Assembly (NCBI GenBank): GCA_934309475.1
Contig: CAKRDK010000002.1
Span: 62,001-126,000 of the forward strand
DNA from: an uncultured Roseburia sp.
GTDB taxonomy: Bacteria; Bacillota; Clostridia; Lachnospirales; Lachnospiraceae
DNA: 64,000 bases
Direction of reading: 5' to 3'
Position numbers and translations under genes: made by a program. A model generated the notes under the pieces. The model saw nothing but the letters and a program-made list of their open reading frames with translations. It was not told where the DNA came from and did not search any database. Numbering within the stretch: position 1 is the stretch's first letter; every line of letters starts with the position of its first letter. Shown here piece after piece: positions 42,221 to 50,474 of the stretch.

Positions 42221-42340
42221 TCCTTATTTGTTCATAAATTATTCATAAAAAACTAATAATCTCAACACACCCATGACACATTTATCTTTTATACTATGTT
42301 TGAATCAAAGGAAAAGAAACTTTTTCATATAACTTTTTTG

Positions 42341-42436
42341 CCTTGCCGAAAGGCAAGGTCCTCCCGTTAATTAGTGATTTTAATCACTTTCTATATACTT
42401 AATCTTTTTCATATTTGCCGGTGCGCATGCGCCGGC
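42341..42436. repeat. Three consecutive hairpins between mutY and glf
   Basis: CCTTGCC-GAAA-GGCAAGG (42342-42359, GNRA loop on the plus strand), GTGATT-TT-AATCAC (42374-42387) and GCCGG/CCGGC around TGCGCATGCG (42417-42436). None has a T-run in the direction of the mutY transcript. The 287-base spacer holds no reading frame I would support. Confidence 0.5.
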
Positions 42437-42446
42437 TCCCTCTTTT

Positions 42447-43547
42447 TTATTCTTCAAACCGTTCATTTCCCAGTTTGATATTCATATATTTTGTATACGC
42501 AGCAAATGCTGACGGAATCGCATATTTCCGCTGTGAATCCTCCGCCTCCACAAAAATGAGGTCTTCTTTTTGTCCTTCTAATTCTTCCACCCTTATCATG
42601 TAACCGGTCATCTGCCATTCGATGTGGGAAAAAATATGCTTTGCGTCCTCTAATTTCTGAATCCGGATTGGCGATAACTCCATCTCTTTTACCTTCTGCA
42701 ATGCCTCGTCCTGACTTAAACTTCCCAAAAGATTCGGCAGCTCATAAAGTCCCGCCAGAAGCCCTTTTGCAGGACGTTTCCGGATGGCTATCCTTTCTCC
42801 GTCACGGATGATAAAAACAGTTCTCTTTTCAATTTTTCTTGGTTTTGCCTTGCTTTTTACCGGAAAATCTCCTGTTTTTCCCTCGATGCATGCTCTGCAT
42901 ACCGTATGCCACGGACACTGCTCACACAGTGGTGCTCCGTTTGGGAGACAGACGGTAGCGCCTAATTCCATCATCGCCTGATTGAATTTCCCCGGCAGGT
43001 TCTCTCCGTCACGGCTCTCCGGTATCACCCTGCTTACTTCCTGTTCCACAATTTTCCGAAAGGAAGGCTTCATGATATCCGTATCATCGGCGGAGACTCT
43101 CGTCAGAATCCGAAATACATTTCCATCCACCGCAGGTGCTGCTTTTCCATAGGCAATCGATGCAATCGCTCCTGCCGTGTAATTTCCAATTCCTTTTAAC
43201 TTCAAAAGTTCCGTATACTCTGACGGAATCACTCCATCGTAATCTAGCATAATCTGGCGTGCCGCCTTCTGCATATTGCGGACACGGTTGTAATAGCCAA
43301 GACCCTCCCACAATTTCAGCAGCTCATCTTCCGGACATTCTGCCAGAGCCTTCACATCCGGCAGCGTGCTCATAAACCGTTCAAAATATGGCTTCACCGC
43401 TTCCACTCTGGTCTGCTGCAGCATGATTTCCGATACCCAGACACGGTATGATGTCGGTTCCTCCCTCCACGGAAGAACCCTTGCATTCCCGGAAAACCAT
43501 TCTAACAGCGGTTTCACTAATTGTTCCAATTCAAAATCTACTAACAT
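42447..43547 (-). CDS. mutY: A/G-specific adenine DNA glycosylase
   Basis: This 366-residue enzyme removes adenine mispaired with 8-oxoguanine. Motifs are PWREEPTSYRVWVSEIMLQQTRVE (catalytic Glu), LKGIGNYTAGAIASIAYGKAAPAVDGNVFRILTR (helix-hairpin-helix with catalytic Asp), and a 4Fe-4S loop with cysteines in CLPNGAPLCEQCPWHTVC, spaced 7-2-5 where 6-2-5 is usual. The C-terminal NUDIX-like domain (VFIIRDGERIAIRKRPAKGLLAGLYELPN) recognises 8-oxoG. The binding site before the ATG is weak (AGAAATAGAG). Transcribed alone. Confidence 0.95.
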   Translation of the reverse strand: MLVDFELEQLVKPLLEWFSGNARVLPWREEPTSYRVWVSEIMLQQTRVEAVKPYFERFMSTLPDVKALAECPEDELLKLWEGLGYYNRVRNMQKAARQIMLDYDGVIPSEYTELLKLKGIGNYTAGAIASIAYGKAAPAVDGNVFRILTRVSADDTDIMKPSFRKIVEQEVSRVIPESRDGENLPGKFNQAMMELGATVCLPNGAPLCEQCPWHTVCRACIEGKTGDFPVKSKAKPRKIEKRTVFIIRDGERIAIRKRPAKGLLAGLYELPNLLGSLSQDEALQKVKEMELSPIRIQKLEDAKHIFSHIEWQMTGYMIRVEELEGQKEDLIFVEAEDSQRKYAIPSAFAAYTKYMNIKLGNERFEE

Positions 43548-43636
43548 ATATCTCTATTTCTTTCTCACTTTTATTACAGCTTTTATCATTATAACAAGTT
43601 TTGCGTTTTTTACAACTTGAAGAAACAGGAAAAATG

Positions 43637-43709
43637 GTACAGAGATGTGCACAGGATTTTTCTGTAGGGATTCGGGCACAAAAAACTGCGCACATCTCTG
43701 TACGCAGTT
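43637..43709 (-). terminator. Two overlapping terminator hairpins after the chemoreceptor gene
   Basis: On the minus strand AACTGCG/CGCAGTT (43684-43709) followed by TTTTTTG is one terminator. Its loop (GTACAGAGATGTGC) is the arm of a second, perfect 14-base repeat with 43637-43650, which ends in ATTTTTCC. The two hairpins exclude each other. Confidence 0.75.
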
Positions 43710-43726
43710 TTTCATCTTTTCTGGTT

Positions 43727-45766
43727 CTATTCGAATTTGTATCTTCCAACTACATCATCTAATGTATGTGATACTTCTTTCTGCTGAGTTGAAATATCAC
43801 CAACATTTTCTACGTGGTTTGAAACGGTATCCACATTCTCTAAGATAGCGGAACTCTTCTCCGCTGCATCCTGGGATGCACTTGCAATATTGTGAATTGC
43901 AAGATTTACATCTTCCATCGTATTCTTCAACTGGGATGCTACGTCTGCAAGGTAAGTCGATAAGTCCTGAATGCTCTTTGCATCGTTTTCATACTGCTGT
44001 GAAGTATCCACAAATGCCTGATAATCCGGCGTTACATTCTGTGCGATAAACTCAATCAGTGAGCGTGAATCCCTTGACAATACTTCAACGGATTCTTTTA
44101 CCATGGCAACCGTGTTCTGAATATTAGTTACTGTATTGCTTGTCTGGTTTGCAAGATTTCCAATCTCGCCTGCAACAACCGCAAATCCTTTTCCCTGCTC
44201 TCCGGCTCTTGCCGCCTCAATAGAGGCATTTAAGGACAAGAGGTTAATCTGTTCTGCAATCTCTGAAATGGCATCTGCCATCGTTCCGATCTCATTTACA
44301 ACTTTGGAATTCTCAATACTTGCCTGAAGGCGTTTCTCATACTGTTTGCTCAATTCCATTGCCTGGTCAAAATTCTCTGTAGATTCTTTTCCAATCTTTT
44401 GTGCACGACCCATAATCTCTTTTGACATTTCTTCACTCTCAACCGCCTTGTGTGCAAGGTTGGTGACAGTCTCTTTTACCTCTGACACGGATGCCGTCAG
44501 CTCTTCGGTCGTTGCACTGTTATCCATCATAGCTCCGCTGATAACCTGGATGGACTGATTAATCTCATCAAAGCTTTCCTCTAACTCCGTTACCGCCTGC
44601 TCTAATGTATTACAATTTGAACCTACCGTCTGTGAATTGTAAGAAATCTCTTTCATCTCATTACGGTTTGCTAAAAGCATATCATTTAAGGCATCTGCCA
44701 TCTGTGCGACTTCGTCTTTTCCTTTTACCTTCATCGGATCAATTGAAAAGTCGCCGGATGCCATCTTCTTCGACATATCTTTTACTTCTGCAATGGAATT
44801 TGCAATTCGCCTTGACGCAAAGAAAATAACCAGTGCACAGACAATCAAGGTTGCCAGGCTCGTTGCAATCGACGATTTTACAACACCTGCCATTGACTGC
44901 GAAATCTCGCTTCGTTCCATTGTAATCATCAGTGTCCAGTTGTATTCCGGCATCTTACTGTAATAAGTACGGTAGGTAACACCATCTTTCTGTGTCAGCA
45001 CTCTTCCGGAATCATCTGCTAAAATCTTATCGGCAACCGGAACAAATCCACTTTCCTCATCATCACGAATACTTACATTCATAATCTTATCGGCGTCACT
45101 ATTCGTCAGATATGTTCCATCCGCATCCAGTAAAACAGCTTTTCCGGTATCCCCGACTGTCATGCTATCCACCAATGTCTGAATAGAACTCATATCTACA
45201 TCCGTATTCACAGCTCCGACAAATTCTCCTGCATGATTATATATCGGTTCAACATAGGAAATCATCAAAATTCCATACGTCTCATCCACATATGGTTCGG
45301 TGTAATAGCCTTCACCGGTATCTTTTACCGCTGTATACCAATCTGTTCCTGTATATTCGAAATCGCCAAGTTCAGCCTTTGTTACCTTGCCGTCTTCCTC
45401 CCCCATGTAAGAAAAAACGCTTCTCTCATTATTATAATATCCCGGCTCTACGAAAAATCCCATTGCAGTAATCAGGTCATTGTCTAAAATTGTCTGTTCC
45501 ATCACTGCTTCATATTTTGTAAGATCCGTTGCATCTGTCAGGGTCTGTCCAATCGTCAATGCTACATTTGTTGTATCTTTCTCGTATGTCTTCATGTTCA
45601 TGGAAATCTCATTTTTGCCGGCTTCCATGCTCTCCTGCATACGTTCTGCAACTTCCGAACTGATTGTCTGCACAGAAAAATAACAGCTGGTTACCACTAC
45701 TATGAATAATCCTACCGTCATAACCGGGAGAATTAAACTCAGTAATTTTGTTGAAATTTTCTTCAT
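43727..45766 (-). CDS. Methyl-accepting chemotaxis protein with double Cache sensor
   Basis: This is 679 residues from the ATG at 45766 ([14 protein letters not shown]), with AAAGGATGAGG nine bases upstream. TM1 lies near residue 15-35; a dCache_1 extracytoplasmic sensor (about 40-280; [40 protein letters not shown]) follows; TM2 is [20 protein letters not shown]; then HAMP ([17 protein letters not shown]) and the signalling tip [33 protein letters not shown]. It relays small-molecule signals to CheA at cell poles. dCache domains often bind amino acids or organic acids; the ligand is unknown. The divergent sugar kinase shares the 383-base regulatory spacer. Confidence 0.93.
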   Translation of the reverse strand: MKKISTKLLSLILPVMTVGLFIVVVTSCYFSVQTISSEVAERMQESMEAGKNEISMNMKTYEKDTTNVALTIGQTLTDATDLTKYEAVMEQTILDNDLITAMGFFVEPGYYNNERSVFSYMGEEDGKVTKAELGDFEYTGTDWYTAVKDTGEGYYTEPYVDETYGILMISYVEPIYNHAGEFVGAVNTDVDMSSIQTLVDSMTVGDTGKAVLLDADGTYLTNSDADKIMNVSIRDDEESGFVPVADKILADDSGRVLTQKDGVTYRTYYSKMPEYNWTLMITMERSEISQSMAGVVKSSIATSLATLIVCALVIFFASRRIANSIAEVKDMSKKMASGDFSIDPMKVKGKDEVAQMADALNDMLLANRNEMKEISYNSQTVGSNCNTLEQAVTELEESFDEINQSIQVISGAMMDNSATTEELTASVSEVKETVTNLAHKAVESEEMSKEIMGRAQKIGKESTENFDQAMELSKQYEKRLQASIENSKVVNEIGTMADAISEIAEQINLLSLNASIEAARAGEQGKGFAVVAGEIGNLANQTSNTVTNIQNTVAMVKESVEVLSRDSRSLIEFIAQNVTPDYQAFVDTSQQYENDAKSIQDLSTYLADVASQLKNTMEDVNLAIHNIASASQDAAEKSSAILENVDTVSNHVENVGDISTQQKEVSHTLDDVVGRYKFE

Positions 45767-45881
45767 CTGCCTCATCCTTTCCCCAGTATTCTTTCTGAAT
45801 ACTATATATTTTTTTATCACGTTTTCCCTCGATGAACAATATTTTCTTCGATTTTGGTGCAATTTTCACCGAGAAAATTAT

Positions 45882-45901
45882 GGTTTCATTATATGGAACT
45901 G
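45882..45901. promoter_or_regulatory. Palindromic operator, site 1 of the mcp-kdgK spacer
   Basis: GGTTTCATTATATGGAACTG; half sites GTTTCA and TGGAAC are inverted with a five-base centre. Matches site 2 at 16 of 20 positions and resembles IclR/KdgR-type operators. Confidence 0.5.
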
Positions 45902-46040
45902 TGTTTCATGTTTTATCCAAGAATTTTAACATACAGGAAAAGAATATCTCACATTCTTTTTATATTTTTTCTAAAATAGACTTTTCTATTTCGAAAATAT
46001 GTTATATAATAAACCCGCATGGGTTCATTATGCAAAACAT

Positions 46041-46060
46041 GGTTTCGTAATGTGGAACCA
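46041..46060. promoter_or_regulatory. Palindromic operator, site 2 of the mcp-kdgK spacer
   Basis: GGTTTCGTAATGTGGAACCA, with a degenerate third copy directly before it (GGGTTCATTATGCAAAACA, 46021-46039). It lies after a TATAAT box (46002-46007) in the 5' UTR of the sugar kinase gene, a repressor position. Confidence 0.5.
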
Positions 46061-46080
46061 ATTAAGAAAACAGAACGCAA

Positions 46081-46140
46081 GGGAGGCAAAATCCTCTGCT
46101 CGCCAGGGGGCTCGCATTTTGCTTCGCAAAACAAGGGAGG
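46081..46140 (+). repeat. Shine-Dalgarno-containing UTR module upstream of the sugar kinase gene
   Basis: A 53-base unit (46081-46133) starts with GGGAGG, continues CAAAATCCTCTGC, has a variable stem (CGCCAGGGGGCTCG), then TTTTGC-TTC-GCAAAA (46117-46131), and is followed by the working ribosome binding site AGGGAGG (46134-46140), nine bases before the ATG. The same unit occurs in tandem before clpB (62374-62508). The GAGG of each SD can pair with the CCTC six bases on. Confidence 0.75.
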
Positions 46141-46149
46141 ATTTGATAT

Positions 46150-47172
46150 ATGGACTGCAAGTACGATGTCATTACATTAGGGGAGATTTTACTGAGACTT
46201 TCTACGCCGATTAACGGCCGCCTTGCACAAGGCGATACTTTTATGAAACATTTAGGAGGTGCCGAGTTAAACGTTGCTTCCGAGATTGGTCAGCTTGGCT
46301 TAAAGACGGCAATGATTTCAAAGATTCCGGCAAACCTGCTGTCAACCTTTGTAAAAAATCAGATGAATTTTTCACGTGTGAGCGAGAATTACCTGATTGA
46401 AGACCACGCGGAGGATGCACGACTCGGAATCTATTACTATGAATACGGTTCTTATCCTAGAAAACCACGTGTTGTATACGACAGAAAACACTCTTCCATC
46501 AACAACATTCACATTTCTGATGTGCCAGAAACCATGTTCTACAACACGAAACTTTTCCACACAAGCGGTATCACACTTGGGCTCGGAAAAAATGCACAGG
46601 AATTCGGCATCGAATGTATCAAAAAATTTAAGGAAAACGGCGCACTGATTTCCTTTGACGTCAATTTCCGCGGCAACCTCTGGACCGGTGAAGAAGCACG
46701 TGCCTGCATCGAAAAGATTCTTCCTTACGTCGATATCTTTTTCTGTTCGGAAGACACCGCCAGACTTACCTTTGGAAAAACAGGAAATATTGAGGAAATT
46801 CAGAAATCATTCTGCGAAGATTATCCTATCTCCGTAGTTGCATCTACCGAGCGAAAAGTTATCACGCCGAAGAAACACGATTTCACCTCTATCATCTACT
46901 CTGCAAAAGATGATACCTACTACCGTGAACAGCCTTACAACTCCATCGATGTTGTAGACCGTATCGGAAGCGGTGACGCCTATGTATCCGGTGCCCTTTT
47001 CGGCTATCTGAAATACGGCGACTGCCGGAAGGCATTAGAGTACGGCAATGCAATGGCTGCCATCAAGCACAGTGTCATCGGCGATATGGTGTTTACAGAC
47101 TTAGACGAAATCAACAGTATCATCGCACAGCACAAGGATACTTCTGAATTTCAGTTAGAGATGAACCGCTAG
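46150..47172 (+). CDS. kdgK: PfkB-family sugar kinase, likely 2-dehydro-3-deoxygluconate (KDG) kinase
   Basis: This 340-residue ribokinase-fold enzyme has the N-terminal GEILLRLSTPINGRLAQGDTFMKHLGGAELNVASEIGQLG, typical of KDG kinases (two glycines before the A-E-x-N). The C-terminal DRIGSGDAYVSGALFGYL carries the anion hole and catalytic Asp. KDG kinase phosphorylates the product of hexuronate breakdown to KDPG, so pectin or uronate use is implied. The precise sugar is inferred from the N-terminal motif. A putative operator pair and an SD-module lie upstream; a second KDG-kinase-like gene is at 62765-63853. Confidence 0.85.
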   Translation: MDCKYDVITLGEILLRLSTPINGRLAQGDTFMKHLGGAELNVASEIGQLGLKTAMISKIPANLLSTFVKNQMNFSRVSENYLIEDHAEDARLGIYYYEYGSYPRKPRVVYDRKHSSINNIHISDVPETMFYNTKLFHTSGITLGLGKNAQEFGIECIKKFKENGALISFDVNFRGNLWTGEEARACIEKILPYVDIFFCSEDTARLTFGKTGNIEEIQKSFCEDYPISVVASTERKVITPKKHDFTSIIYSAKDDTYYREQPYNSIDVVDRIGSGDAYVSGALFGYLKYGDCRKALEYGNAMAAIKHSVIGDMVFTDLDEINSIIAQHKDTSEFQLEMNR

Positions 47173-47210
47173 AAAGATATAGCTGCCCAAAGAATTATCT
47201 TTCAAATATG

Positions 47211-47270
47211 AAAAACGCCTTGAGACAGAGTTGAGGTGCAAGATGCCCTCTCTGCTTCCAGGCGTTTTTC
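47211..47270. terminator. Bidirectional terminator between kdgK and panD
   Basis: AAAAACGCCT and AGGCGTTTTT form the base of a long stem, extended by GAGACAGAG/CTCTCTGCTTC, with T5 on both strands. Confidence 0.85.
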
Positions 47271-47293
47271 TATGCATGATTAGAGTGTTTACG

Positions 47294-47689
47294 TTATCGA
47301 TCCATATCCTCTAAACGTCCGTGTTTTTCATAGTTTGTCACACGTGCTACCTGATTTTTCTCATCCACAAATACCACGCGCGGTTTGTGTTCTTTTGCTT
47401 CTTTTTCGTCATACTGTGCATATGCCATAATGATAATTTTATCTCCGACTGATACACAGCGGGCTGCTGCCCCGTTTAAGCATATCATGCCGGAACCACG
47501 TTCCCCGGCAATCGTGTAAGTCTCAAAACGGCTTCCGTTATTGACGTCTACAATCTGGACTTTTTCATATTCTAAAATACCGGATTCCTCTAAGAGTGCC
47601 TCGTCAACGGTAATGCTTCCCACGTAGTCAAGTTCCGCCTGAACAACCGTGGCGCGGTGAATTTTTCCTTTTAACATTTCTAATTGCAT
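47294..47689 (-). CDS. panD: Aspartate 1-decarboxylase precursor
   Basis: This 131-residue protein makes beta-alanine from aspartate. It self-cleaves at the Gly-Ser in [15 protein letters not shown] (Gly24-Ser25) to give the pyruvoyl group. [49 protein letters not shown] and [13 protein letters not shown] follow as in the family. Last gene of the pantothenate operon, 14 bases after panC, with AAGGAG before its ATG. The operon is therefore complete for the branch to pantothenate, apart from a classical panE. Confidence 0.97.
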   Translation of the reverse strand: MQLEMLKGKIHRATVVQAELDYVGSITVDEALLEESGILEYEKVQIVDVNNGSRFETYTIAGERGSGMICLNGAAARCVSVGDKIIIMAYAQYDEKEAKEHKPRVVFVDEKNQVARVTNYEKHGRLEDMDR

Positions 47690-47703
47690 TTTATAAGTTC
47701 TCC

Positions 47704-48546
47704 TTAATCATAAATAAAATTATCGATAAGTCTGGTCTTTCCAATGTAGACTGCGATTGCAACTAACATTGGTTTTTTGACGGTCGGAATCTGCTGCATG
47801 GTAAGTCCGTCTACGGCTTTGACATAATCAATTTTTGCGAGCGGCTCTTTCTCGATAAACTCGGACATTGCTTTCACGATTTTGGCTGTGTCTGTCTCGC
47901 CGTCCTCCACAAGCCCACGTCCAAGTGCGATACTCTTGCTGAGCACAAGTGCTGCCTCACGCTCTTCCTTGGAAAGATAGGTATTTCGTGAACTTTTTGC
48001 AAGACCGTCTGCTTCACGGATAATCGGGCAGCCGACAATCTGAATGTCCATATTTAAGTCATCTACCATATGGCGGATAACGGCTAACTGCTGCGCATCT
48101 TTTTGTCCAAAGTAAGCGCGGTCCGGCTGTACGATGTGGAACAATTTACTTACAACCGTACATACTCCTCTAAAGTGTACCGGACGGCTGAGTCCACAAA
48201 GTTCCTCTGTCAACACTGACATATCCACAAAAGAGCTGAATCCTTCGTGATACATTTCCGATGGTTCCGGATGGAAAATCAAATCAGCACCCAGACTCTC
48301 GCAGAACGCACTGTCTTTTTCTAAATCTCTCGGATAGCTTTCTAAATCTTCTGTCGGTCCAAACTGCATCGGATTTACAAAAATACTTACCACTACTTTA
48401 TCGTTTTCTTTTCTTGCTGTTGAAATCAGACTGCCGTGACCTTCATGTAAATATCCCATGGTCGGTACAAATCCGATACTTTTTCCTTCTTTTTTCCAGG
48501 CTTTTACTTCTGCTCTGACCTCGTCGATTGTTGTAACTACTTTCAT
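47704..48546 (-). CDS. panC: Pantoate-beta-alanine ligase
   Basis: This 280-residue enzyme joins pantoate and beta-alanine with [20 protein letters not shown] is the HIGH-type ATP site, [25 protein letters not shown] and [37 protein letters not shown] are family hallmarks, and [12 protein letters not shown] is the KMSKS-like loop. It lies 16 bases after panB, with GAAAGGAATAG before the ATG. Confidence 0.97.
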   Translation of the reverse strand: MKVVTTIDEVRAEVKAWKKEGKSIGFVPTMGYLHEGHGSLISTARKENDKVVVSIFVNPMQFGPTEDLESYPRDLEKDSAFCESLGADLIFHPEPSEMYHEGFSSFVDMSVLTEELCGLSRPVHFRGVCTVVSKLFHIVQPDRAYFGQKDAQQLAVIRHMVDDLNMDIQIVGCPIIREADGLAKSSRNTYLSKEEREAALVLSKSIALGRGLVEDGETDTAKIVKAMSEFIEKEPLAKIDYVKAVDGLTMQQIPTVKKPMLVAIAVYIGKTRLIDNFIYD

Positions 48547-48562
48547 AATCTATTCCTTTCGC

Positions 48563-49393
48563 TTAGTATAATTTTTCAATAATGGTGTCATCTATTTTAT
48601 AGGTGTGTTCTGCTGACGGGAAAGTTCCCTCTTTCACTTCTCTTGTGTAATCTGCAAATGCCTGCTTCATCACGGAACCGGTATCTGCGAATACTTTTAC
48701 AAATTTTGGGACGTAATCTTTGAACATGCCAAGCATATCCTGATATACAAGTACCTGTCCGTCGCAGCCTGCTCCTGCACCGATTCCGATGGTCGGGATA
48801 TTTACGGTCTTTGTGATAATCTCTGCAAGTTTTGCCGGAATTCCTTCCATGACAAGAAGGGATGCTCCTGCTGCTTCCACACGTTTTGCATCTTCAATCA
48901 ACTGGCGTGCTGCTTCTTCGCTTTTTCCCTGTACCTTGAATCCGCCAAATGCATTGATGGACTGCGGGGTAAGTCCGATATGGGCACAAACCGGAATTGA
49001 TGCTTTTACAATCGCTTCAATCTGCGGGCATACACTTGCGCCACCCTCTAATTTTACCATGTTGGCGCGTCCTTCCTTCATCAGACGTCCCGCATTGCGC
49101 ACGGCATCTTCTACGGACACCTGATATGACATGAACGGCATATCACAGACAATCAGCGCATTTTTCGCACCACGCGCTACCGCTGCGGAATGATGAATCA
49201 TATCTTCCATTGTCACGGATAATGTGTCCTCATATCCTAAAATTACATTTCCAAGGGAATCTCCGATTAAAAGAATGTTGATGCCTGCCTCATCCATCAG
49301 CTTTGCCATGGAATAATCATAGCAGGTCAGCATTGTAATCTTATCGCCCTGTTCTTTCTGTTTCTGTAATGTTGATACTGTGTTCTTACTCAT
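48563..49393 (-). CDS. panB: 3-methyl-2-oxobutanoate hydroxymethyltransferase
   Basis: This 276-residue TIM-barrel enzyme adds a one-carbon unit from methylene-THF to ketoisovalerate, giving ketopantoate. Motifs are [48 protein letters not shown] (metal Asp), [17 protein letters not shown] and [15 protein letters not shown] [23 protein letters not shown]. Its first codons overlap the last eight bases of the upstream reductase-like gene, so the two are translated together. SHMT (glyA at 14698-15936) supplies the one-carbon donor. Confidence 0.97.
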   Translation of the reverse strand: MSKNTVSTLQKQKEQGDKITMLTCYDYSMAKLMDEAGINILLIGDSLGNVILGYEDTLSVTMEDMIHHSAAVARGAKNALIVCDMPFMSYQVSVEDAVRNAGRLMKEGRANMVKLEGGASVCPQIEAIVKASIPVCAHIGLTPQSINAFGGFKVQGKSEEAARQLIEDAKRVEAAGASLLVMEGIPAKLAEIITKTVNIPTIGIGAGAGCDGQVLVYQDMLGMFKDYVPKFVKVFADTGSVMKQAFADYTREVKEGTFPSAEHTYKIDDTIIEKLY

Positions 49394-50231
49394 TTTTTAA
49401 TAAATCCTCCATCTTCTCATAGTCCCGGTCCTTATTTTTTCTCTTTGCAATCACTAACGCTTTTCTTGAAAGACTTTGATAAATCGCACGGTTTTCTCCT
49501 TCTAAAACGGCAAGATGACTTGCAACCGTCCCGGCATCGCCCCGCTCTACGGGTCCTGTCAGTGCGCACTCTACGCCATCTGTCAAAAGGTGATTCACAT
49601 TGCCAAGCATCAGCGGTGCCAACGCTTTTCCTGCTTCTTCCTTTGAAAAACCACACACTGCAAGTTCCTCCATCGCGGTCTCTGCCAGCCCAAGAACAAG
49701 ATTGCTCGCCATCACTGCTGCCGCATGATAACGCACTTTCTCCTCCGGCTGTAACATGAGAACCTGATTTCCCAAACGCTCAAATAATGCGCGCAGTTCC
49801 TCTTTTTTTGCGTCATTTCCTTCAATTGTAATAAATGCTTTGGAAAGTTCCTTATAGGAATGCAGTTTGTCATTTACTGCAAGGAACGGGTGGATAGAGT
49901 ATCCAAAAGCTCCCGCTTCTGAAATATCCGAAAAGATTTCTGATGATAAAACGCCACTGCAATGACAGATTATTCTGTCTGTAATCGAAAATTTTTTCAA
50001 CTGCGCCCAGACTTCGCTTATCGCCCCATCCGGCACTGTCAAAAACAATGCTTCACTATCCCGTACCAGGTCCTCTAACCGCTCATAGTAACCTGTACCG
50101 GTAAATTCTGCTGCCGCCTGTGCGGACTTTAAGTTTTGGCTGAAATATCCGGTGACTTCCATTCCATTCACCGCAAAATATTTTCCCAGGGAAAATCCTA
50201 CCTTCCCTGCGCCAATGAATCCAATTCTCAT
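49386..50231 (-). CDS. Rossmann-fold DUF2520 protein, probable ketopantoate reductase of the PanG type
   Basis: This is 281 residues from the ATG at 50231 ([19 protein letters not shown]), which has AGGAGG seven bases upstream; earlier ATGs are too close or lack a site. The N-terminal NAD(P)-binding Rossmann domain has GAGKVG and [27 protein letters not shown]; the C-terminal DUF2520 domain has [16 protein letters not shown] and a helical bundle. The pathway needs a ketopantoate reductase, and no panE is in the operon. This gene heads panBCD and overlaps panB, so it is the best candidate. I recall PanG of Francisella as this type, but cannot check here. Confidence 0.8.
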   Translation of the reverse strand: MRIGFIGAGKVGFSLGKYFAVNGMEVTGYFSQNLKSAQAAAEFTGTGYYERLEDLVRDSEALFLTVPDGAISEVWAQLKKFSITDRIICHCSGVLSSEIFSDISEAGAFGYSIHPFLAVNDKLHSYKELSKAFITIEGNDAKKEELRALFERLGNQVLMLQPEEKVRYHAAAVMASNLVLGLAETAMEELAVCGFSKEEAGKALAPLMLGNVNHLLTDGVECALTGPVERGDAGTVASHLAVLEGENRAIYQSLSRKALVIAKRKNKDRDYEKMEDLLKNE

Positions 50232-50400
50232 ACGCATCCCTCCTATCTCTTCCGTGTATCTCAATGCATCGGTCAAAATATGCCGGGATAATAAAGTCTC
50301 GTTCTGCTCCTCTTCTACAGATACAAGCCCATCTTCTTCTCAGTCAGTATGATGCTGTCGCTATCATCTGCTGTTCTCGAATACCTATGGTGTTTTCATC

Positions 50401-50442
50401 AAAAAACTACGGTATAGTTTCTCCTCGAATACTATCCGTAGC
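50401..50442 (-). terminator. Terminator of the OPT transporter gene
   Basis: On the minus strand CTACGGATAG and CTATACCGTAG pair (one bulge) around TATTCGAGGAGAAA, then TTTTTTG. It is 33 bases after the OPT stop. A TTGCAA/TATATT box pair (50445-50473) abuts it and could start the pantothenate transcript. Confidence 0.75.
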
Positions 50443-50474
50443 TTAATATAGCACTTTTTGGATGTGTTTGCAAT

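Noticed and set aside
50445..50473. TTGCAA-N17-TATATT as the main pantothenate operon promoter
   Set aside because: It abuts the OPT terminator, so transcripts would start inside the hairpin. It may still work, but I do not list it as a firm feature.
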